Origin: an uncultured Lachnospiraceae bacterium
Lineage (GTDB): Bacteria; Bacillota; Clostridia; Lachnospirales; Lachnospiraceae
Reading direction: 5' to 3'
DNA length: 64,000 bases
Assembly (NCBI GenBank): GCA_947565305.1
Contig: CANOFO010000003.1
Coordinates: 1 to 64,000, forward strand
Of this stretch, positions 35,985-45,163 are shown one piece after another; within the stretch, counting starts at the first letter, position 1; every line of letters begins with the position of its first letter. A program made the translations under genes and the position numbers. The notes below the pieces were generated by a model. The model worked only from the letters and a program-made list of their open reading frames with translations, searched no databases and was not told the DNA's origin.

Positions 35985-38849
35985 ATGAGTACCGTGTTTT
36001 TGGGGTTGGGAATAGTTGCAATCTGCATCATTGTATTTGCCCTGGCGCTTTTGTACAAGGGAGACAGTTCAAGCGGGCAGAAATTAATGCAGTATTTTTT
36101 GCTGGGAACATTGATACAGAATGCAGGGTATCTGTTAGAATTGACGGCATCGGGGATGGAAGCTGCCATCGTATCTGTCAAGGTACAGTATATGGGTTCT
36201 CTGGCAGTCCCCATCTGCTATTGCTATTTTGTGTTCGGTTATTGCTATAAGAAAGCGCCGTATGTGATATTAAACTTATTAAAGATAATTGACGTATTTA
36301 TTTTGGTTCTTGTGTTCACCTGTGACATACATAAATTTTATTACCGGCAGATTAGATGGCTGACAGCCGAAGGAGGGCATGGTTATCTGAGCCTGGAGTA
36401 TGGACCGGGGTACTGGATTTTTATGTTATGCGGTATGGGTCTGCCGTATGCCTTGTCCATATATGCACTTATCCACGCCTGCATTAAGAACCCGCAGTAT
36501 GCTGCGGAGCGCAAGTATGGGCTGATTCTGGCACTTTCCTTTTTTCCGGTAGTCTCTTTGATTTCTTATGCCATGAAATGGACCTACATTTACGACCCAA
36601 CGCCTTTTACCCTGGGGGTCATCCTGTCGGCTGTGGTAATCCTCGTATGGAGCAGGAAGGTTTATGATTTCAGAGGGTTGGCAGCAGGCGTTTTGCTAAA
36701 CAGTATGAGTGATGGCGTGATTGCACTTGATGAACGAAAGAGGATTGTCAGTTATAATCCTGCTGCAGCAGGTATTTTTCCAGAACTGGACGGACGAGTG
36801 ATAGGAAAATATGTGGAAGAACTGGAGGGATTTCCGCAAGATATGCTGGGGGAGGATGTGAGGGAAGAGTTTTCTTTGCATGATTCCTTTTATCAGGGAC
36901 ATGTGGAGCAGATACCAGACAGGTTTGGGAGGAATAAAGGTTATGTCATCCTGCTTTTGGATGTGACAGAGACCAGGAATTATATAGAAGAGATTAAACG
37001 TGTGCGTGAACAGGCGGAGCAGGCCAATATTGCCAAGAGTGCATTTCTTGCCAATATGTCCCATGAGATTCGCACGCCGATGAATGCAATCATAGGATTC
37101 AGCGATATTATCATGGAGGAGAGCAGAGGGCGGAAAGTCTACGAATATGCCTGTGATATCAAGTCGTCCTCCCGGAATCTGTTGGCGCTCATCAATGACA
37201 TCCTTGACTTGTCGAAGGTGGAATCGGGCAAGATGGAACTGCTGCCATCCAAGTATCATGTAAAGACGCTTGTAAATGAGGTGCTGAACATGATGGATGT
37301 CGTGGCATCACAGCATGGCCTCAGGCTGCAAAGCGAGTTCGACATGTCGATTCCATGCCGGTATCTGGGCGATGAGGGAAGAATCAAACAGATACTGATT
37401 AATATTTTAAATAATGCCTTGAAATTCACGAAAGAAGGATATGTAAAGATTTCCGTTGCAGGCGAGCGACAAGGAGAGGACGTGGAATTCCTGGCTTTTC
37501 GGATTGAGGATACGGGTTGTGGAATCCGTGAGCAGGATCTTGCATCGATATTTGAGAATTTCAGGCAGGTGGATTCCATGAGAAACCGCAGTGTGGAGGG
37601 GACGGGCCTCGGGCTCTCCATCACAAAACGTTTGGTTGACCTGATGCAGGGGACGATTGAAGTGGAAAGCGTATACGGCGAGGGCACAGCCTTTACCATA
37701 AAAATCCCACAGAAAATTATGGATGAGCGGTCACTTTCGGAGGTCCCCGAGGAAGACGTTAAAATAGAGGAGCGGTTGGAGCCGTTTATCGCAAAGGACT
37801 GTAAGGTGCTTGTGACAGACGATAATCTGATAAACAGAAAAGTAGTAAGAACTTTCCTGCAGTCTTATGGCATGGCAATAGACGAGGCGGACAGCGGCAT
37901 GGCGGCAATAAAGCTTGTCAAAGAAAATCGTTATGATATAATTTTTATGGACCATATGATGCCGGTGATGGATGGCATAGAGACCGTGCAGGCAATCCGA
38001 AGCGAGTGCGGTGAGAACGGCAGCCTTCCTATAATCATCGCCCTGACTGCCAATGCTATGGGAGGCGTCAAAGAGATTTTTTTAAACAATGGGTTTCAGG
38101 ATTTTATTACCAAGCCGCTGGACAGAAAGATGCTGCATGAAGCGCTGCAGCGCTGGATTCCCGAAGACAGGAGGACTCCAAGCAAAGTATGGTTTCATGG
38201 TGGAGCAGCATCGGGCAGCGGACATATGGAGTTTAAGGATATCTTTATTGAAGGGATTGACACGGATGAACTGGCGGGGCATTATTCTGGCAGCTTGAAA
38301 GATTATCAGGAACTTCTGGAACTCTATTGCTTGGATGGAAAACGCAAACTGACACTTCTGCGCGAACTGTTAGAAAAGCGTGATTACAAGACATATGGCA
38401 TCGAAGTGCATGCACTGAAAAGCGCATCTGCCAATGTGGGCGCCATGAAGCTTTCTAAGATAGCCAGGGAACAGGAAAGCGCCGTTGGCAGAGGTGATGA
38501 GACCTTTGTGGACAGTCATGCAGCGCAGCTTCTCGCAGAGTATGAGGAGCAGATAAGGTATATCAGGGAATATCTGGAAGAGAGCAGGAAGGCGGGCACA
38601 GATGAGGATGGGAAGGAAATAGAAAAGGCAAAGCTGCTGCAGGGAATCAAAGAAGCGCTCGGCAGCCTGGAGAATTTTCGGTCAAAGCAGTGTGCCAGGA
38701 AGATAGAAGACATCCTGCAGTACCGTTTGCGTGAGGACATAAAATTAAAACTTACAGAAATTAAAGAACAGCTCAGGCTATACGAAGATGACGCGGCGGA
38801 ACAGCTGCTGCGGGAATTGATAGGACAAATGGAAAAGGAGGATTTATAG
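35985..38849 (+). CDS. Hybrid sensor histidine kinase with receiver and Hpt domains
   Basis: A 954-residue membrane kinase carrying a whole phosphorelay. Residues 1-220 form a seven-helix N-terminal sensor (histidine kinase 7TM type), followed by a PAS-like segment. The dimerisation domain has H360 in M-S-H-E-I-R-T-P. The ATPase domain shows the N, G1 (D-T-G-C-G-I) and G2 (G-T-G-L-G-L-S) boxes. A receiver with D656 in F-M-D-H-M-M-P-V-M-D-G, and an Hpt domain with H809 in V-H-A-L-K-S-A-S, follow. The last 90 residues are a charged helix. The receiver protein 3 bp downstream is the likely partner. The signal is unknown. Confidence 0.92.
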   Translation: MSTVFLGLGIVAICIIVFALALLYKGDSSSGQKLMQYFLLGTLIQNAGYLLELTASGMEAAIVSVKVQYMGSLAVPICYCYFVFGYCYKKAPYVILNLLKIIDVFILVLVFTCDIHKFYYRQIRWLTAEGGHGYLSLEYGPGYWIFMLCGMGLPYALSIYALIHACIKNPQYAAERKYGLILALSFFPVVSLISYAMKWTYIYDPTPFTLGVILSAVVILVWSRKVYDFRGLAAGVLLNSMSDGVIALDERKRIVSYNPAAAGIFPELDGRVIGKYVEELEGFPQDMLGEDVREEFSLHDSFYQGHVEQIPDRFGRNKGYVILLLDVTETRNYIEEIKRVREQAEQANIAKSAFLANMSHEIRTPMNAIIGFSDIIMEESRGRKVYEYACDIKSSSRNLLALINDILDLSKVESGKMELLPSKYHVKTLVNEVLNMMDVVASQHGLRLQSEFDMSIPCRYLGDEGRIKQILINILNNALKFTKEGYVKISVAGERQGEDVEFLAFRIEDTGCGIREQDLASIFENFRQVDSMRNRSVEGTGLGLSITKRLVDLMQGTIEVESVYGEGTAFTIKIPQKIMDERSLSEVPEEDVKIEERLEPFIAKDCKVLVTDDNLINRKVVRTFLQSYGMAIDEADSGMAAIKLVKENRYDIIFMDHMMPVMDGIETVQAIRSECGENGSLPIIIALTANAMGGVKEIFLNNGFQDFITKPLDRKMLHEALQRWIPEDRRTPSKVWFHGGAASGSGHMEFKDIFIEGIDTDELAGHYSGSLKDYQELLELYCLDGKRKLTLLRELLEKRDYKTYGIEVHALKSASANVGAMKLSKIAREQESAVGRGDETFVDSHAAQLLAEYEEQIRYIREYLEESRKAGTDEDGKEIEKAKLLQGIKEALGSLENFRSKQCARKIEDILQYRLREDIKLKLTEIKEQLRLYEDDAAEQLLRELIGQMEKEDL

Positions 38850-38852
38850 CAA

Positions 38853-39359
38853 ATGGGTAAGAAACAGCAGATATTGGCGGTGGACGATAACAGTATCAGT
38901 CTCGCTACAATTGAACAGGAACTGGAGGGGGAGTATGAAGTTATCCCCATCAATTCCGGCGTACGTGCATTGCAGTTTCTGAAAAAAGAAACGCCGGATT
39001 TAATTCTTTTGGATATTCAGATGGCAATTAAGGACGGCATAGAGACGCTGAAAGACATCCGAGAGCTGAAAAATTGTCAGGATATCCCGGTAATCATGCT
39101 CACGTCAAATGCGGACAAACAAATGGTTTTGAAGAGCTCTAAATTAAAAATCTCCGATTATGTGCTAAAGCCCTTTAAGAAACGGGAACTGAGCGAACGT
39201 GTTGGCGCTGTCCTCAAAAAAGCGTCCGAAAAGCAGCCGGCAAGCAGTGCCTTAAACGGCGTACAGAGCTTGCTGGAAATGGAAAACAGTGGGAAAAGCC
39301 TGATGGAAATAGAAAATCTTGGAAAAAGCCTGATGGATATAGAAAATGCACATAAGTAG
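38853..39359 (+). CDS. Stand-alone receiver protein with decapeptide-repeat tail
   Basis: A 168-residue CheY-like receiver: the acidic pair near D11-D12, phospho-acceptor D54 in L-L-D-I-Q-M, Thr in M-L-T-S-N-A, and the Lys of V-L-K-P-F. There is no DNA-binding or enzymatic output domain. Instead, the last 30 residues are three 10-residue repeats of the form S-L-M-E-I-E-N-x-G-K. It starts 3 bp after the hybrid kinase, with AAGGAGG at the end of that gene, and should receive phosphate from its Hpt domain. Confidence 0.88.
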   Translation: MGKKQQILAVDDNSISLATIEQELEGEYEVIPINSGVRALQFLKKETPDLILLDIQMAIKDGIETLKDIRELKNCQDIPVIMLTSNADKQMVLKSSKLKISDYVLKPFKKRELSERVGAVLKKASEKQPASSALNGVQSLLEMENSGKSLMEIENLGKSLMDIENAHK

Positions 39360-39430
39360 CTGCTGCCAGTTGGATAAACACGGTGTTAGATATTGACTTT
39401 ATGCGGATTACATGGTAGGATAAGACAAAA

Positions 39431-39487
39431 TACTATATATTGATATTTGCAAATGGGTTATACATCAATATATAGTATGTATATAAT
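39431..39487 (+). promoter_or_regulatory. nrdDG promoter with two NrdR boxes
   Basis: CTATATATTG (39433-39442) and CAATATATAG (39466-39475) both match the NrdR box core C-W-ATATAT-W-G and sit within a perfect 14-bp inverted repeat, 33 bp (three helical turns) apart. A -10 TATAAT lies at 39482-39487, so the second box covers the -35/-10 spacer. This fits ATP/dATP-dependent repression by NrdR. Confidence 0.85.
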
Positions 39488-39541
39488 ACGTAGGATGCTT
39501 TAGGCAACTGACAACACCACCATAAAGAGGAGTAAGCAAAA

Positions 39542-41671
39542 GTGAAAAAAGATTGCAAAGTCATCAAAAAGGATGGGACAAAAGAAGAATTCAATGTACA
39601 GAAAGTGATAGTTGCGGTTAATAAGTCTGCCTACCGCGCACTGATAAAGTTCACGGATGAGGAACTGAAGTTTATCTGCCAGTTTGTGGAGGAAAAAGTG
39701 GACTCCATGGGGCTTCATGAGGTCCAGATTGCCCAGATGCACAATATTGTGGAAGGGGCTTTGGAAAAAGTCAATCCGGTGGTGGCAAAGAGTTACCGTG
39801 ATTACCGCAATTATAAACAGGACTTCGTACAGATGTTAGACGAGGTATACAAGAAAAGCCAGTCGATTATGTATATTGGGGACAAAGAGAATTCCAATAC
39901 GGACAGCGCCCTTGTGTCAACCAAGCGGAGCCTGATTTTCAACCAGCTGAACAAAGAGCTGTACCAGAAATTTTTCATGACGACAGAGGAAATCCAGGCG
40001 TGCAGGGACGGTTACATATATGTGCATGACATGTCGGCAAGGCGCGACACCATGAACTGCTGCCTGTTTGATGTGGAGAATGTGCTGCGCGGCGGTTTTG
40101 AAATGGGCAATCTGTGGTATAACGAGCCGAAGACCCTGGATGTCGCTTTTGACGTGATTGGCGATATTGTCTTAAGCGCCGCCAGCCAGCAGTATGGCGG
40201 GTTCACAGTGCCAAGCGTAGAGAAAATTTTAGAGCCTTATGCAGAGAAGTCTTACGTCAAATACAAGAAACGTTATCTTGACTTGGGATTGAGCGAAGAG
40301 CGTGCAGAGACAGAGACCATGAAAGATATTGAGCGGGATTTTGAGCAGGGCGTCCAGGGTTGGGAATATAAGTTTAACTCCGTATCCTCCAGCCGCGGTG
40401 ATTATCCTTTTATTACGATGACCTTTGGCACAGGGACCGGGCGGTTTGCCAAAATGGGCTCCATTGCCATGTTGAATGTACGAAGAGTAGGACAAGGCAA
40501 GGCAGAATGCAAAAAGCCTGTGCTGTTTCCCAAACTGGTATTTTTGTACGATGAGAACCTGCATGGACCGGGAAAAGAATTGGAGGATGTCTTTGAGGCT
40601 GGCATCGAATGTTCAAGGAAAACAATGTATCCAGACTGGCTGAGCCTGACTGGCAAAGGTTATATTGCCAGCATGTACAAGCGGTATGGCGAAATTATCA
40701 GCCCTATGGGCTGCCGTGCGTTTTTGTCCCCATGGTATGAAAGAGGAGGCATAAATCCAGCAGATGAGAACGACCATCCGGTATTTGTGGGACGGTTTAA
40801 TATTGGCGTTGTCAGCCTGCATCTGCCGATGATTCTGGCAAAATCCAAACAGGAAGGCAAGGACTTCTATGAGGTTTTGGATTACTATCTGGAACTGATT
40901 CGCCAGCTTCATATCCGTACATATGCCTATTTAGGGGAAATGCGGGCAAGCACCAACCCCCTGGCTTACTGCGAGGGCGGATTTTATGGCGGGCATCTTG
41001 GCATCCATGATAAGATTAAGCCTTTGCTGAAAGCGGCAACAGCGTCCTTTGGCATCACGGCATTTAATGAACTGCAGCAGTTATATAATGGCAAATCCTT
41101 AGTGGAGGATGGGCAGTTTGCCATCGAGGTGTTAGAACATATCAACGAGAAGATAAATGAATATAAGGAGAAAGACGGGAATCTCTATGCCATCTATGCG
41201 ACACCGGCAGAAAATCTCTGCGGCTTACAGGTGAAACAGTTCCGTGAGAAATATGGAATAGTGGAAAATGTCTCTGACAGGGAGTATGTCAGCAATGGGT
41301 TCCACTGCCACGTGACAGAAGACATCACCCCAATCCAGAAACAGGATTTGGAATACCGTTTCTGGGAATTGAGCAACGGCGGCAAAATCCAGTATGTGAA
41401 ATATCCGATTGATTACAATAAGGAAGCAGTAAAGACGCTGGTGCGCCGTGCGATGGATATGGGATTTTATGAAGGCGTGAATCTTTCCCTTGCCTACTGT
41501 GACGATTGTGGCCATCAGGAGTTGGAGATGGACGTCTGCCCCAAGTGCGGCAGCCGCAACCTTACAAAAATTGACCGCATGAACGGTTATCTGTCTTATT
41601 CCAGGGTAAAAGGGGATACGCGCCTGAATGAGGCAAAAATGGCAGAAATTGCAGAGCGTAAGAGTATGTAA
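39542..41671 (+). CDS. nrdD: Anaerobic ribonucleoside-triphosphate reductase
   Basis: A 709-residue class III reductase that makes deoxynucleotides under anaerobiosis with a glycyl radical. An ATP-cone (allosteric dATP/ATP site) occupies residues 1-90. The active-site cysteine is in M-G-C391-R-A-F. A zinc site is formed by C653-x-x-C656 and C666-x-x-C669, and the radical glycine is G682 in M-N-G-Y-L. The start is a GTG at 39542 with AGAGGAG 9 bases upstream. It forms an operon with its activase nrdG, 11 bp on. Confidence 0.96.
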   Translation: MKKDCKVIKKDGTKEEFNVQKVIVAVNKSAYRALIKFTDEELKFICQFVEEKVDSMGLHEVQIAQMHNIVEGALEKVNPVVAKSYRDYRNYKQDFVQMLDEVYKKSQSIMYIGDKENSNTDSALVSTKRSLIFNQLNKELYQKFFMTTEEIQACRDGYIYVHDMSARRDTMNCCLFDVENVLRGGFEMGNLWYNEPKTLDVAFDVIGDIVLSAASQQYGGFTVPSVEKILEPYAEKSYVKYKKRYLDLGLSEERAETETMKDIERDFEQGVQGWEYKFNSVSSSRGDYPFITMTFGTGTGRFAKMGSIAMLNVRRVGQGKAECKKPVLFPKLVFLYDENLHGPGKELEDVFEAGIECSRKTMYPDWLSLTGKGYIASMYKRYGEIISPMGCRAFLSPWYERGGINPADENDHPVFVGRFNIGVVSLHLPMILAKSKQEGKDFYEVLDYYLELIRQLHIRTYAYLGEMRASTNPLAYCEGGFYGGHLGIHDKIKPLLKAATASFGITAFNELQQLYNGKSLVEDGQFAIEVLEHINEKINEYKEKDGNLYAIYATPAENLCGLQVKQFREKYGIVENVSDREYVSNGFHCHVTEDITPIQKQDLEYRFWELSNGGKIQYVKYPIDYNKEAVKTLVRRAMDMGFYEGVNLSLAYCDDCGHQELEMDVCPKCGSRNLTKIDRMNGYLSYSRVKGDTRLNEAKMAEIAERKSM

Positions 41672-41682
41672 GGAGACAAGGA

Positions 41683-42174
41683 ATGAGATATCACAATATT
41701 ACGAAAGACGATATGCTCAATGGCGATGGGCTTCGTACTGTTTTGTGGGTGTCCGGCTGTTCCCATTGCTGCAAGGACTGCCAGAATCCGATTACCTGGG
41801 ATCCCAATGGCGGATTAGCGTTTGATGAGGAAGCGAAACAGGAGTTGTTTGCAGAACTTTCCAAGGATTACATTTCAGGGATAACCTTAAGCGGCGGCGA
41901 CCCCCTGTATTTTGGGAACCGCCCGGACATATTGAAACTGGTAAGAGAAATTCGGGAATTATTTCCCACAAAAACAATCTGGATGTATACCGGGTTTGTA
42001 TGGGAGGCGATTTCTGAGTTGGAGATTATGAAATATCTGGATGTTGTGGTGGATGGAGAATTTATTGCGGAACAGAAGGATACGCAGCTTTACTGGCGCG
42101 GGAGCGCGAACCAACGTGTCATTGATGTCCCTTTATCCTTGGAAAAAGGAAGTGTCGTGCTTCACTGTACGTGA
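41683..42174 (+). CDS. nrdG: Anaerobic ribonucleotide reductase activating protein
   Basis: A 163-residue radical SAM enzyme that generates the glycyl radical on NrdD. The cluster motif is C26-x3-C30-x2-C33, with the SAM-contacting G-G-D-P following at about residue 70. Short NrdG-type length, lacking the extra ferredoxin domain of PflA-type activases. AAGGAGA precedes the ATG. A terminator follows about 50 bp after the stop. Confidence 0.95.
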   Translation: MRYHNITKDDMLNGDGLRTVLWVSGCSHCCKDCQNPITWDPNGGLAFDEEAKQELFAELSKDYISGITLSGGDPLYFGNRPDILKLVREIRELFPTKTIWMYTGFVWEAISELEIMKYLDVVVDGEFIAEQKDTQLYWRGSANQRVIDVPLSLEKGSVVLHCT

Positions 42175-42227
42175 GGCGAAAGGAAGGATGCTTGATAGCC
42201 AGGGCAGCAAAAGAATAAGAAACATAA

Positions 42228-42256
42228 GGGCGTACTTCGGTATGCTCTTTTGTTTT
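42228..42256 (+). terminator. Intrinsic terminator of nrdDG with a UUCG tetraloop
   Basis: GGGCGTAC (42228-42235), loop TTCG, and GTATGCTC (42240-42247) form an 8-bp stem with two G-U pairs capped by the very stable C(UUCG)G tetraloop, then TTTTGTTTT. Confidence 0.8.
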
Positions 42257-42287
42257 GCCATAATTTTGTGCAGAATGCATAAAATTG

Positions 42288-42316
42288 TTGACAAGAACAA
42301 AGAAAAGTAGGATAAT
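42288..42316 (+). promoter_or_regulatory. Promoter of the second chemoreceptor gene
   Basis: TTGACA (42288-42293), a 17-bp spacer and GATAAT (42311-42316). A near-consensus sigma-A promoter just before the gene. Confidence 0.75.
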
Positions 42317-42348
42317 TATACCATATTAAAAAGTTTGGGGGAAAACAT

Positions 42349-44175
42349 ATGAGCAATGCAAAAGAAACAAAGAACAAAGACACAAAAGGCAAGGGCATAA
42401 AAAGCCTGGCGGTGATGGTGGTTTTGGTAGTGTTTATGTTAATGGCAGTCAATACCATTTGCCTTGGAGGACTGGGGATTTATTTCCTGAGGCAGTCCAT
42501 GAGGGAAACGGCTGAACAATATGAGACAACTAAGAATCAGGATTACCGGACGGAAATTAAGTCCCAGGTACAGTCAGCTGTTTCCGTAGTGCAAGGATTC
42601 TATGACCAGGCGGCAGCTGGAAGCCTGACTGAGGAGGAGGCAAAGAGCCGGGCGATGGAGGCTATCCGCAGTATGCGTTATAGGGATGATGATTCGGGGT
42701 ATATCTGGATTGATGCCGTGGACGGTACCTTAGTGATGCATCCAATTCTGTCGGACCAGGAGGGGACCAACCGTATAGACATGACCGATCCCAATGGCGT
42801 AAAAATTACGCAGGGCATCATAGACGCGGCGGAGAGCGGTGAGGGGTTCCATGAATTTTCTTTTACCAAGTCAGATGGAGTCACTGTTGCGCCCAAGATT
42901 GCCTATGGACAGAAATTTGATGCCTGGGGCTGGGTCGTTGCAACTGGCAATTATGTGGACGATATGAATGAGGAAATTGAGGTTACCAGACTGAGAATCA
43001 GCCAGGAGTTTAAGCAGATGATAATCATGTTTGGCGTGGCAGTCGTTGTAATTATTGTGGTGGCGTTTGTGGTGTCCCTGATTTTCGGAAAGAGACTGAC
43101 CATTGGAATCCAGCGTATTGAAGGTCATCTCATCAAAACAGCGCAAGGGGATTTGTCTTATGAACTTGACCCAAGCTTGATGAGGCGGGCGGATGAGATT
43201 GGCAACATCGCGCGTTCCCTGGATGGGGTTAAGAACTCCCTGGCATCCATGATAGGAAGCATAACTGAGGCTGGAGGGCATTTGCAGAGCAGCAGCCAGA
43301 AATTTAATGACAAGTTCCAGGATATCACCGAGAGCATACAGAATGTGAACACGGCGATTGAAGAACTTGCGTTGGGAGCAACGAGCCAGGCTTCTGAGAC
43401 AGAGACCGTAAACAATAAGATGGCTGAACTTGGCGAGGTCATTGAAGTGGAAAAGCAAGGCGTCAAGAATCTGGAGGAATCCGTTTCTACGATGACGGAT
43501 TGTTCCGCAGAGGCATCTGAGAGCATTGATCTGCTGTATAAGATTACCGAGACGACCATAGATACGATTGGAACTGTATATGAGCAGACAAACCGCAACA
43601 ATGAGTCGGCAGAAAATATCAATAAAGCGGTGGAGATTATTAAGGGACTGGCAGAGCAGACAAACTTACTGTCCCTGAATGCAAGCATTGAGGCAGCGCG
43701 TGCTGGTGAAGCAGGGAAAGGATTTGCGGTAGTGGCAGAGGAAATCCGCAACCTGGCAGAGGAATCTGCCAACAGTGCACAGGAGATTGAAGGCATTGTC
43801 AAAGAACTCATGGGAAATGTCTCAGTGTCTGTAGACAATATGCAGGTAGTTTCCCAAAATGTGCAGGAACAGCAGTCTCGCCTGAAAGAAACGCGTGAGG
43901 CATTTGACAGCCTGTACAAGGAGATAAAGATGGTAGAGAATGTGACACAGGAGATTGGCAGCCAGACAGGCGTATTGGATTCCTTAAGGCGGCTTGTGGC
44001 AGACTCAGTAAACAATCTGGCAAGCATTGTGGAGGAAAATGCAGCTTCCACGGAGGAGACCAGCGCGAGTATGCAGCTTGTGGCTGAGGGTATTGAGGAA
44101 TGCAGCAAAGATACCCAGTCTCTGGTAGAATTGAGTGAGAGGCAGGGCGAAGAGACTAAGAAATTCAAATTATAA
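42349..44175 (+). CDS. Methyl-accepting chemotaxis protein with Cache sensor
   Basis: A 608-residue chemoreceptor. Two membrane segments (about 21-48 and 222-246) flank an extracytoplasmic single Cache-type sensor with D-D-S-G-Y-I-W-I-D and G-W-V-V-A-T-G-N-Y, the usual marks of Cache_2 domains that bind small organic acids. HAMP follows (about 247-300), then the signalling domain with tip [12 protein letters not shown] and the [11 protein letters not shown] stretch. It is monocistronic, with its own promoter and terminator, and the ligand is unknown. Confidence 0.94.
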   Translation: MSNAKETKNKDTKGKGIKSLAVMVVLVVFMLMAVNTICLGGLGIYFLRQSMRETAEQYETTKNQDYRTEIKSQVQSAVSVVQGFYDQAAAGSLTEEEAKSRAMEAIRSMRYRDDDSGYIWIDAVDGTLVMHPILSDQEGTNRIDMTDPNGVKITQGIIDAAESGEGFHEFSFTKSDGVTVAPKIAYGQKFDAWGWVVATGNYVDDMNEEIEVTRLRISQEFKQMIIMFGVAVVVIIVVAFVVSLIFGKRLTIGIQRIEGHLIKTAQGDLSYELDPSLMRRADEIGNIARSLDGVKNSLASMIGSITEAGGHLQSSSQKFNDKFQDITESIQNVNTAIEELALGATSQASETETVNNKMAELGEVIEVEKQGVKNLEESVSTMTDCSAEASESIDLLYKITETTIDTIGTVYEQTNRNNESAENINKAVEIIKGLAEQTNLLSLNASIEAARAGEAGKGFAVVAEEIRNLAEESANSAQEIEGIVKELMGNVSVSVDNMQVVSQNVQEQQSRLKETREAFDSLYKEIKMVENVTQEIGSQTGVLDSLRRLVADSVNNLASIVEENAASTEETSASMQLVAEGIEECSKDTQSLVELSERQGEETKKFKL

Positions 44176-44196
44176 ACGGAAATAATAGACAGGCAG

Positions 44197-44222
44197 AAGG
44201 GCGTACCATGGTATGCCCTTTT
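44197..44222 (+). terminator. Intrinsic terminator after the Cache chemoreceptor
   Basis: AAGGGCGTACC (44197-44207) pairs with GGTATGCCCTT (44210-44220) over 11 positions with one G-U, followed by T residues. Confidence 0.8.
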
Positions 44223-44289
44223 GTTGTGCTGTCCATTATCATTGGGCTCTCGTGACAATTCAGATTAAAAATTTATTTTCCATAATCCC

Positions 44290-44318
44290 TTGACATTTTA
44301 AGAGGAAGCCTTTATAGT
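44290..44318 (+). promoter_or_regulatory. Promoter of the TrmB-like regulator and lysA
   Basis: TTGACA (44290-44295), a 17-bp spacer and TATAGT (44313-44318). It gives a leader of about 85 bases before the first gene. Confidence 0.65.
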
Positions 44319-44410
44319 ATTTCCGAAAGATACTACTAAGACCTCGCTTATGGAAAACATTTTTGCAGTTGTATCCATAGGAAGGAACAGGGGATGGGAG
44401 AGGGCATGTA

Positions 44411-45163
44411 ATGGTGGAAGAAAGGAAACTGGTGGAATATTTAATGTCCTTCGGGTTGACAGGTCAGGAGGCGTCCATCTATCTGGAACTGTTTCACTCG
44501 GGAACCAGCAACGGCTATGAATTGGCTAAGAATATAGGGATTTCCCGCTCGAATGTATATAAGGCGCTGGAAGGGTTGTCAGACAAAGGCGCCGCATATG
44601 TCAGCGAGGGCGTTTCCCGCAAATTTACAGCGGTAGACATTGGGGAATTCTGCCAGAATAAAATCAACAGCCTTGTCAGGAAACAGGAATTTTTGCTGGC
44701 ACATATGCCGAAGGAAAAAGAAGAAGCTGAGGGCTATGTTACAATTGCTGCAGATGAGAATATTGCGGACAAGATTCGCAACATGCTGATGGCAGCTAAG
44801 AAGAGAGTCTACCTGTCGATGTCCGTGCCGCTGCTTTCTCAGTTTAAAGAGGAACTGAAAGAACTGGCAGAGCGGAATATCAAAGTGGTGGTACTGACTG
44901 CTTTTCCCAAGGAGGCGGATGAGAAGCCAGAGCTGCTTCCTGCGAAGACCAAAGGAGTAAAAATATATCTGACCTCGGATAAAAAAAACCAGATTGGAAT
45001 CATCACAGATTCCCGCTATGTGCTTACCGGAGAACTGGGGAAGGGCAGGGACAGCACCTGCCTGTATACCGGTCAGGCAAATTTTGTGCAGGTGTTTAAG
45101 GATTCCATGAAAAATGAAATCCGTTTGCTGGAACTGGAAGGAAAGAAAGGAGCAAGACCATGA
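44411..45163 (+). CDS. TrmB-family transcriptional regulator
   Basis: A 250-residue regulator with an N-terminal winged helix (about 1-80; L-T-G-Q-E-A-S-I-Y-L-E-L and I-S-R-S-N-V-Y-K-A-L-E are typical TrmB helices), a short coiled linker, and a C-terminal phospholipase D-like sensor half (about 110-240) without the catalytic H-x-K. TrmB proteins sense sugars or other metabolites in archaea and some bacteria. The last 4 bases overlap the start of lysA (ATGA), so regulator and enzyme are translationally coupled; it may sense lysine-pathway status, which is an inference. Confidence 0.82.
   Translation: MVEERKLVEYLMSFGLTGQEASIYLELFHSGTSNGYELAKNIGISRSNVYKALEGLSDKGAAYVSEGVSRKFTAVDIGEFCQNKINSLVRKQEFLLAHMPKEKEEAEGYVTIAADENIADKIRNMLMAAKKRVYLSMSVPLLSQFKEELKELAERNIKVVVLTAFPKEADEKPELLPAKTKGVKIYLTSDKKNQIGIITDSRYVLTGELGKGRDSTCLYTGQANFVQVFKDSMKNEIRLLELEGKKGARP

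Noticed and set aside
43158..44258. 366-codon minus-strand open frame opposite the Cache chemoreceptor gene
   Set aside because: It lies fully antisense to a well-conserved signalling domain, is low in complexity (Ser/Thr-rich) and matches no family. Long antisense frames are common in this codon usage.
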